Source: an uncultured Bacteroidales bacterium (GTDB lineage Bacteria > Bacteroidota > Bacteroidia > Bacteroidales > UBA932). Taken from it: a stretch of 12,251 bases of DNA. Where the stretch lies: contig CAMOGR010000150.1 of the NCBI GenBank assembly GCA_946614205.1, positions 1 through 12,251 on the forward strand. The letters are read 5' to 3'. The translations under genes were made by a program, and so were the position numbers. The notes beneath the pieces were generated by a model. It was not told the DNA's origin. It did no database searches and saw only the letters and a program-made list of their open reading frames with translations. This document shows positions 7,231-12,251 of the stretch, one piece after another. Every line of letters starts with the position of its first letter. Position 1 is the first letter of the stretch.

Positions 7231-8498
7231 TTCTCTATCTTGTAGTCGAATACTATTGTTCCGGTATTGTTGGTGGCAGGCCGCGCGGTTACGCGGACAA
7301 GTCCGTACTTCACTGCCTCTCCCGACGAACTCGCCGACGTGCGGTTTATCTTGAAGGCTATGGTGGAACCGACTGCCTTCCTGAATGTCACGTGGTCGTT
7401 CGCGGGTATGGTGCCGCCGTCGAACAGTTCCCTGACCTCGGCGCTGGTGCTTATGCCCGCAAATGTGTCGGCGTCTATTTCTATCTCGCGGAAGTTGGTC
7501 TCGTTGCGGGTTGTCCAGTTCTCGGGAACGTCCGCGCTGCTGCCGCCCAGCACAGTCACTATCGTGGCTTCAGGGTAGATGACGACGACGTTGTTTGCTA
7601 TGGGTGCGGCAAAGGCTACTCCGTTGGTGCCGGCGTTGTTGCTCCAGAAGAGTGCCCAGTCGATGTCGGCGCAGTGCTCCCCGACTCCGCCCGCCGTGTA
7701 GACCTTGTTGTTTACGGCATCGAAGAACTGTCCGGCCGAGGTGCATCGGTTGACTCCCATGGTGACGCCGTAGAACTCGTTCAGCTCGGTCGATGCGGGT
7801 TTGGTGAAGCTGACGGAATAATTGGAACTGACCAGGTTGCCGTTCATGTCCATGACTTCCACGGTGAATGTAGTGGTCCCTCCGGAGTCGCCTAGCGAGG
7901 GCTCGTACCAGAACGGCAGAGTGACGTTACGCAGGTCTCCGGTGACGGGGAAAGACATCTCGGGCAGGATAGTATTCCCCTTGTACGTAGTGACTTGCAT
8001 CATGTCTACCGTGCTTGAGGTAATCTTTACGTCGAACGACAGGGGAGTGCCGTCCACGAGGAATTCGTTGGGGGCGTCTTCGGGGAATGTGATTACGATG
8101 TCGGGCTTGGCCGCAAGTATGAATACGGGGAAGTCGTAATGCCCCTTGGAGCCGTCGACGCCTTCTGCGCTTACGGCAAAGTCGATGGTGTTGCCGGCGT
8201 AGGAGTCGGAAGGCTTGTAAGTGAAGCCCAGAGTCACCGAATCGGGCGCATCGGCGTAGGTCGTTTCGCTGCCGGGCAGCACTTTGCCGTCCACGTATGC
8301 GCAGGCGCTTCGAAGGCCTCCGTCGTACTTGAGGGAGAAGAGGAACTCGAGTTCCGTTCCCGGGTAGACGACGGATTCAATGGCGTTTTCCACTTTGATG
8401 GATATGACCGGCCTCCTGACCGTCTGCATGTCGTCGGGAACGGTACATCCGGCGAGCAGGGCCGCTGTAAAAATCAGGGTGAACAATGACTTTCTCAT
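7227..8498 (-). CDS. Putative surface glycan-binding lipoprotein (SusE/F-position) with Ig-like repeats
   Basis: This 423-residue protein has a lipoprotein signal (LLAGC, Cys18) followed by TVPDD, an acidic stretch of the kind that can direct Bacteroidota lipoproteins to the cell surface. Residues 31-130 and 131-233 look like two Ig/PKD-like beta domains with similar layout (ISIKVENAIESVVYPGTELEF and IVITFPEDAPNEFLVDGTPL). Residues 236-423 form a distinct beta-rich domain (ELNEFYGVTMGVN, PENWTTRNETNFREIE, KYGLVRVTA, FDYKIEK). I recognise that pattern from lipoproteins in other Bacteroidota PULs but cannot name the family with certainty. No catalytic motif is visible. Its place just after SusD and a glycosidase lipoprotein fits a surface glycan-binding protein that holds polysaccharide for SusC/SusD. 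It starts 6 bases after the glycosidase stop. Ligand unknown; role inferred from position and architecture. Confidence 0.8.
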   Translation of the reverse strand: MRKSLFTLIFTAALLAGCTVPDDMQTVRRPVISIKVENAIESVVYPGTELEFLFSLKYDGGLRSACAYVDGKVLPGSETTYADAPDSVTLGFTYKPSDSYAGNTIDFAVSAEGVDGSKGHYDFPVFILAAKPDIVITFPEDAPNEFLVDGTPLSFDVKITSSTVDMMQVTTYKGNTILPEMSFPVTGDLRNVTLPFWYEPSLGDSGGTTTFTVEVMDMNGNLVSSNYSVSFTKPASTELNEFYGVTMGVNRCTSAGQFFDAVNNKVYTAGGVGEHCADIDWALFWSNNAGTNGVAFAAPIANNVVVIYPEATIVTVLGGSSADVPENWTTRNETNFREIEIDADTFAGISTSAEVRELFDGGTIPANDHVTFRKAVGSTIAFKINRTSASSSGEAVKYGLVRVTARPATNNTGTIVFDYKIEK

Positions 8499-8504
8499 GG
8501 CTGC

Positions 8505-9869
8505 TTATTCTACGTAAAACGGTATGCAGGCGCTTGCCGCCTTCTTGTTGACGTCGTCGAGCACGAATGCATACAGGCGGTATGCTCCGGCGCTTCCCGG
8601 GGCCTTGAAACTGATTTCCGGAGTGGTTCCGTCGGCAATCAGACCTTCGATGCCGTCTGGCATGCTGCCGTCGCTCTTGCTGTCGCCCTCGCGGAAGATG
8701 CGCCATTCGTAGCGCAGGTTGACTTCCGTGGAGGCTTTAGCGACGACCTTGGCTGTGTTGGACGAACCTGCGGCCACCTTGACGGCGCTCTCGGCGGTCA
8801 TGCCGTTCATGGTCATGTCGGCGCGGGACTCAATCCTGGGAGCGCGTGCTGCGGGCCATTCGCCGGTCCAGCATTTCTGCATGACGTCGCACACGCCGTA
8901 CGAATAATGGTCGACGGTAAACATGGAGTACCAGTTAAGTACCTCTCCGTGAGTCTGATAGCCCCACACGAAAACGAACGAACCGAGGCATCCCTCCTTT
9001 GACTTGATGTCTTCTTCCCAAATCTTGAGGTACACGTTTTCTTTTTCGGTACTCGTCTCTTCCACGAGGGCTGACGAATCGGAACTGTAGTAGTCGGTCC
9101 ACGGAAGGATGCGGGAGGGCTCGCCCTTCATCGCCCAGGTGCCGCGGGGCCCGAATTCCGTAACCATGAAGGGGAGGTCGACACCGGCTTCGGAGATGTT
9201 CCCCGCGATGTTCCCTACAGAGGGATAGTAGGAGTTGACGGATATGAAATCCACGTCCGGAGCGTATGTGGTGAGGTTCTTTATGCGCACGACGGCTGAA
9301 CTTGCCAGGGTGTTCGTGACGGGGTGCTTGTCGTCTATCTCCTTGATGGATGCCGCCAGGTCGCCTATGGCCTTCCAGAGATTGACGTTGTCTTCGTTGG
9401 ACGCTTCGACTTCGTTGCCTATAGACCAGCAGAGCAGGGCAGGGTGGTTCTTGTACTGGCGCACATACTCCAGCAGTTTTTCCTTTTGCTGAGCCACTTT
9501 TGCCGCGTCGCTGTAATCGAGGTATCGTGCGGCGCTCATTCCAAGTCCCAGGTAAACCATCAGTCCGGCCTTGTAGGCGTTGTCCATGATTTCCCTTGTG
9601 TTGCCGGCGTTGGGAGAGTACAGCCTTATGGTATTGCCGCCGAACTTGCGTACGTCGGTGTAATATCGGTTGGTGGCGGCGCCGTTCACGTACCAGGGTT
9701 CGTCGCCTACGGCGAGGATCCACTTGCCGTCCGGGTTCTTGAGTACTTTCACGGCCTTGGCTTCAGTGGGGACGGAATCGGAGCCTATGGGTATCACGTA
9801 GTCGTCATTGCGGCATCCTGCGACCGCGAGGACAATTGCCAGGAGCAGTGCTGTATGTTTTGCTTTCAT
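8505..9869 (-). CDS. Clan GH-A glycosidase lipoprotein (GH2 TIM-barrel-like, possibly GH158) with C-terminal Ig-like domain
   Basis: The 454-residue product has a lipoprotein signal (AVAGC, Cys19) followed by RNDD, compatible with surface display. Residues 35-335 are a TIM barrel: FGGNTIRLYSPNAGN, the GLMVYLGLGM strand, then HPALLCWSIGNEVE with acid/base Glu153 and PFMVTEFGPRG with nucleophile Glu238. The Asn-Glu pair and the later Glu are the clan GH-A signature, and the sequence resembles the GH2 catalytic-domain profile without the GH2 N-terminal sandwich domains. Residues 345-454 look like a C-terminal Ig-like domain. Barrel plus Ig-like domain in a lipoprotein beside SusC/SusD and a GH3 recalls the GH158 endo-beta-1,3-glucanase of Bacteroides uniformis, so an endo-acting beta-glycanase is plausible. 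The exact family cannot be fixed by eye. The start is one base after the SusD stop (TGATATG). Likely role: outer-surface cleavage of the target glycan. Confidence 0.88.
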   Translation of the reverse strand: MKAKHTALLLAIVLAVAGCRNDDYVIPIGSDSVPTEAKAVKVLKNPDGKWILAVGDEPWYVNGAATNRYYTDVRKFGGNTIRLYSPNAGNTREIMDNAYKAGLMVYLGLGMSAARYLDYSDAAKVAQQKEKLLEYVRQYKNHPALLCWSIGNEVEASNEDNVNLWKAIGDLAASIKEIDDKHPVTNTLASSAVVRIKNLTTYAPDVDFISVNSYYPSVGNIAGNISEAGVDLPFMVTEFGPRGTWAMKGEPSRILPWTDYYSSDSSALVEETSTEKENVYLKIWEEDIKSKEGCLGSFVFVWGYQTHGEVLNWYSMFTVDHYSYGVCDVMQKCWTGEWPAARAPRIESRADMTMNGMTAESAVKVAAGSSNTAKVVAKASTEVNLRYEWRIFREGDSKSDGSMPDGIEGLIADGTTPEISFKAPGSAGAYRLYAFVLDDVNKKAASACIPFYVE

Positions 9870-9870
9870 A

Positions 9871-11454
9871 TCAATAACCGGGATTTTGAGGGAAGGTTTC
9901 GGCTCCCATGCTGATTATTTCGCTTTCTGGAATGGGCCAGCGCACCATGTGCGGATTGGCAGGCAGGTTGGTGCGGCCGAGTATTGATGGTGCATATTCC
10001 GGATTGCCGGCATAGTTGCGCACCTGGTCGATCAGTATTCCCCGGCGCTTGAGGAAGAACCAGCGGTCTCCCTCGAATGCCAGTTCGCGGGCCTGCTCGT
10101 CGATTACGTTCTTGATGGTCAGTGCTCCGGTGAATTCGGGATTGCCGGCCCGCTGCCATGTCTTGTTGAAGTAGTACCGAGCCTTGGTCTGGTCGCCGAG
10201 CATCAGTGCGGCCTCGGCTCCCATTATGTATGTCTCGCCGAGGCGGTAGACTATTATGTCCTTGCAGCTGCGGGCCTCGTAGGGCTCACGGGTCCAGATG
10301 TCGGCGTACTTGGTGCAGCCCGTCATGAGGTTGCGTATGAGCTCGCCCTTGGAGTTGCGCGACGGCAGCCACTCGCCGGGATTCACGCTCACGCCCCCGA
10401 CGCTGATGGCCTCGCCGGTGGTGTTCTTGTACCGGAACACGTACCAGTTGGAATAGCGCTTGTCGTTTTTGGTGTCGTAAAGCGACAGCAGGTAAGGACT
10501 TACCAGACACCTGCCATAGGTGAATCCGTAGTTGTCGTAGCTGCAGGCATGTTCGTTGGTCCCTCCTATTTCCTGGCGGTAGAGGCCTATGAACAGGGTT
10601 GCCAGGTAATGCCCCTTTGGCTCGGTGGTCGAAAGGCTGCCTCCCATTTCCGTGCTCCATTCCTGAACCAGCAGGGCTTCGGAATGGTTGAGGTTCGCGC
10701 CTTTGAACAGATCTTCGGTGGGGACCAGGGAGTAGCAGCCTGAGGCTTCGATGGCATCGACCTGTTCCAGGGCAGTGTCCCAGTCCTTGATCCACAGGGC
10801 GGCTTTTGCGAGAAGGTGCCTCGCTGCGGCCTGGTTGAACCTTCCGGGCTGGTAGGAGGTCCAGTCCAGCACGTCTATGGCATATTCGAGATCGTTATAG
10901 ATCAATTCGAATACTTCGCTCTGGGCCGCCGGGTAGAATTCCCTTTCGTCATTCAGGTTCTCAGGCGTAGTGGGTTCGGTGTTGAGCCAGATCCGGTCAA
11001 ATACCCGGAATAGCTGGAAGTATGACTTTGCCCGGAAACATCTTGCCTCGGCGATGCTGATTTTCACGTCGTCGGTCTGTTCCATCTTGCTGCCGGCGTA
11101 AATTATTTCGTTGCAGCTGCCTATGACGGAGTACATCGTCTTCCACAGGAAGCTGACCTGCGAGGCGGAAGGCTTGAGATAATTGGGGTCGTAGATTCCG
11201 AAGAAGTTTCCGGTACCGCCGTTGGTGGTTACAAGGTCGGTTCCGCGTATGAAGGCGGTCCATGTTGAATTCTCCGAGGATTCGCTCATTATGTTGCGGT
11301 CCTTGTCGTAAAGGGCGTTTACGGCAAGCTTGAGCCCCTCCGGTGTGGAGTAGATGTAATCTATGGAGTACTTGGTGAGATTGTTCTCCTCAAGGAAACC
11401 TTTGCACGAGCATAGCGCTGCGATGCAAGCTGAAAGTATCAATATCCTTTTCAT
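9871..11454 (-). CDS. susD-like: SusD/RagB-like outer-membrane glycan-binding lipoprotein
   Basis: The 527-residue protein has a lipoprotein signal ending ALCSC (Cys17). The first half is helical and TPR-like, with a typical SusD layout (EARCFRAKSYFQLFRVFDRI, residues 136-155; RHLLAKAALWIKDWDTAL). The C-terminal part carries family hallmarks: YRLGETYIMGAEAAL near residue 403, EQARELAFEGDRWFFLKRRG (453-472), and the end RWPIPESEI...FPQNPGY. Length is normal for the family. SusD-like proteins form a lid on the SusC barrel, bind oligosaccharide at the cell surface and pass it inward. It starts 5 bases after the SusC stop, as expected for a SusC/SusD pair. Family assignment is secure; the ligand cannot be read from the sequence. 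Confidence 0.97.
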   Translation of the reverse strand: MKRILILSACIAALCSCKGFLEENNLTKYSIDYIYSTPEGLKLAVNALYDKDRNIMSESSENSTWTAFIRGTDLVTTNGGTGNFFGIYDPNYLKPSASQVSFLWKTMYSVIGSCNEIIYAGSKMEQTDDVKISIAEARCFRAKSYFQLFRVFDRIWLNTEPTTPENLNDEREFYPAAQSEVFELIYNDLEYAIDVLDWTSYQPGRFNQAAARHLLAKAALWIKDWDTALEQVDAIEASGCYSLVPTEDLFKGANLNHSEALLVQEWSTEMGGSLSTTEPKGHYLATLFIGLYRQEIGGTNEHACSYDNYGFTYGRCLVSPYLLSLYDTKNDKRYSNWYVFRYKNTTGEAISVGGVSVNPGEWLPSRNSKGELIRNLMTGCTKYADIWTREPYEARSCKDIIVYRLGETYIMGAEAALMLGDQTKARYYFNKTWQRAGNPEFTGALTIKNVIDEQARELAFEGDRWFFLKRRGILIDQVRNYAGNPEYAPSILGRTNLPANPHMVRWPIPESEIISMGAETFPQNPGY

Positions 11455-11459
11455 AGCCG

Positions 11460-12251
11460 TCAGAATGATGCTTTAACGCCAAACAATACGGTGCGCGGTT
11501 CGGGGTACGAACCCGGATTCTGCTCCGGGCCGTAGCCGAGGACCTTGGTGTAGTACCATGCATTGTTGCATGAGATCCAGATGCGGAGGCTCTGCATTTT
11601 CACGGCGTCGGCAATGCCCCGCGGGAAGGTGTAGCCGAGCGTGACGCTGCGCAGGCGCAGGTAAGTGGCATCCTGATAACCCAGGGCGCTGATGTATGCC
11701 GGGGCCTGGGTCATGTTGGGGGACGGCGCCTCATTGGACGGATTGTAGATCGTCCAGTAGTTGCGCCGCAGGCCGTTGCGCTTGCCGGTCATGTCTCCTC
11801 CGTTGGCGAAGGTGGTGAGGTACGAGTTGTAGAATGTCCCGCCCCATGAGATGTTGAGGGCCGCCGACAGGTCGAAACCCTTGTATGACAGCGCCGTGGC
11901 GACGCTTCCGAGCCAGTCGGGGTCCCTGGACATGATTATGCGGTCGGCCTCCGTAATGTCGCCGCTGTTGTCGGTGTCGGCTATCTTGATGCTTCCCGGC
12001 GTGGCGGTGGGCATGGTCGAATTCTCGATGTCGTCGTCCAGCTGCCAGATTCCGTCGAATTTGTAGTCGTAGTAAACGTTGACGGGACTGTCGATGAACC
12101 AGCGGTTGTTGACGTCGTTGAGAGGTTTGCCATCCTGGTCTACTTCGCCGCTTATCCTCTTGATTTTGTTGACGTTGCGGGCAAATGAGAAGTCGAGGTC
12201 CCAGTTGAAGTCGCGGCTGGCGACCGGCGTTGTGTTGAGGGTTACTTCCAC
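11460..12251 (-). CDS. susC-like: SusC-like TonB-dependent transporter, C-terminal fragment
   Basis: The last 263 codons of a SusC/RagA-type outer-membrane transporter are present; the 5' part lies beyond the right edge, so the GTG at 12251 is an internal Val and not a start. The fragment shows alternating beta-barrel strands, a Ca-loop-like segment common in SusC proteins (ADTDNSGDITEADR, residues 91-104 of the fragment), an ATYLRLRSVTLGYTFP strand, and a C-terminal strand ending in Phe (VLFGVKASF), as expected for an outer-membrane barrel recognised by BAM. With the SusD protein it should import oligosaccharides using TonB energy. It is the first gene of the cluster visible in the window. 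A full-length member would be about 1000 residues. Confidence 0.96.
   Translation of the reverse strand: MEVTLNTTPVASRDFNWDLDFSFARNVNKIKRISGEVDQDGKPLNDVNNRWFIDSPVNVYYDYKFDGIWQLDDDIENSTMPTATPGSIKIADTDNSGDITEADRIIMSRDPDWLGSVATALSYKGFDLSAALNISWGGTFYNSYLTTFANGGDMTGKRNGLRRNYWTIYNPSNEAPSPNMTQAPAYISALGYQDATYLRLRSVTLGYTFPRGIADAVKMQSLRIWISCNNAWYYTKVLGYGPEQNPGSYPEPRTVLFGVKASF

Noticed and set aside
8935..9723. A 262-codon minus-strand frame inside the TIM-barrel glycosidase gene.
   Set aside because: It is a shifted frame of a gene with intact catalytic residues, and is Arg-rich with no domain.
12240..12251. GTG at the right edge as the start of a 263-residue protein.
   Set aside because: The sequence is the C-terminal barrel of a SusC protein, so the codon is an internal Val cut by the window edge.

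Overview
The window is a dense, single-direction gene cluster from a member of the Bacteroidota, most likely a Bacteroidales. The evidence is a SusC/SusD pair, lipoproteins with Bacteroidota-type lipoboxes, start codons with no Shine-Dalgarno sequence, and fimbrillin-like sequence. The DNA looks GC-rich for the group, as in Alistipes- or Cryptobacteroides-like lineages; the genus is a guess. Every real gene lies on the minus strand, so transcription runs from right (high coordinates) to left. The window is all coding: the widest gap between genes is 13 bases and two junctions are 4-base ATGA overlaps. No internal promoter, terminator, RNA gene, CRISPR array or mobile element was seen. Any promoter and regulator (HTCS or ECF sigma) must lie beyond the right edge.

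In order of transcription the genes are: the C-terminal part of a SusC-like TonB-dependent transporter (12251-11460); a SusD-like glycan-binding lipoprotein (11454-9871); a lipoprotein glycosidase with a clan GH-A TIM barrel and a C-terminal Ig-like domain (9869-8505); a surface glycan-binding lipoprotein with Ig-like repeats (8498-7227); a lipoprotein FAD-dependent oxidoreductase with a C-terminal golvesin-like beta-sandwich (7230-5254); a 1270-residue secreted fusion of a complete GH3 beta-glycosidase and a second FAD-dependent oxidoreductase (5257-1445); a 49-residue small protein (1439-1290); and a fimbrillin-like lipoprotein that runs off the left edge (1276-1).

This is a polysaccharide utilization locus (PUL) with an unusual redox component. 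A working model is surface capture and endo-cleavage by the SusD, Ig-repeat and TIM-barrel lipoproteins, then import through SusC, then periplasmic processing by GH3. The two FAD modules would act on the released sugar or an attached group. The substrate is not determined. A TIM barrel plus Ig-like domain next to a GH3 resembles GH158/GH3 beta-1,3-glucan loci, but that is only a hint. The most notable item is the in-frame GH3::FAD-oxidoreductase fusion, directly downstream of a stand-alone paralogue of its own C-terminal half.
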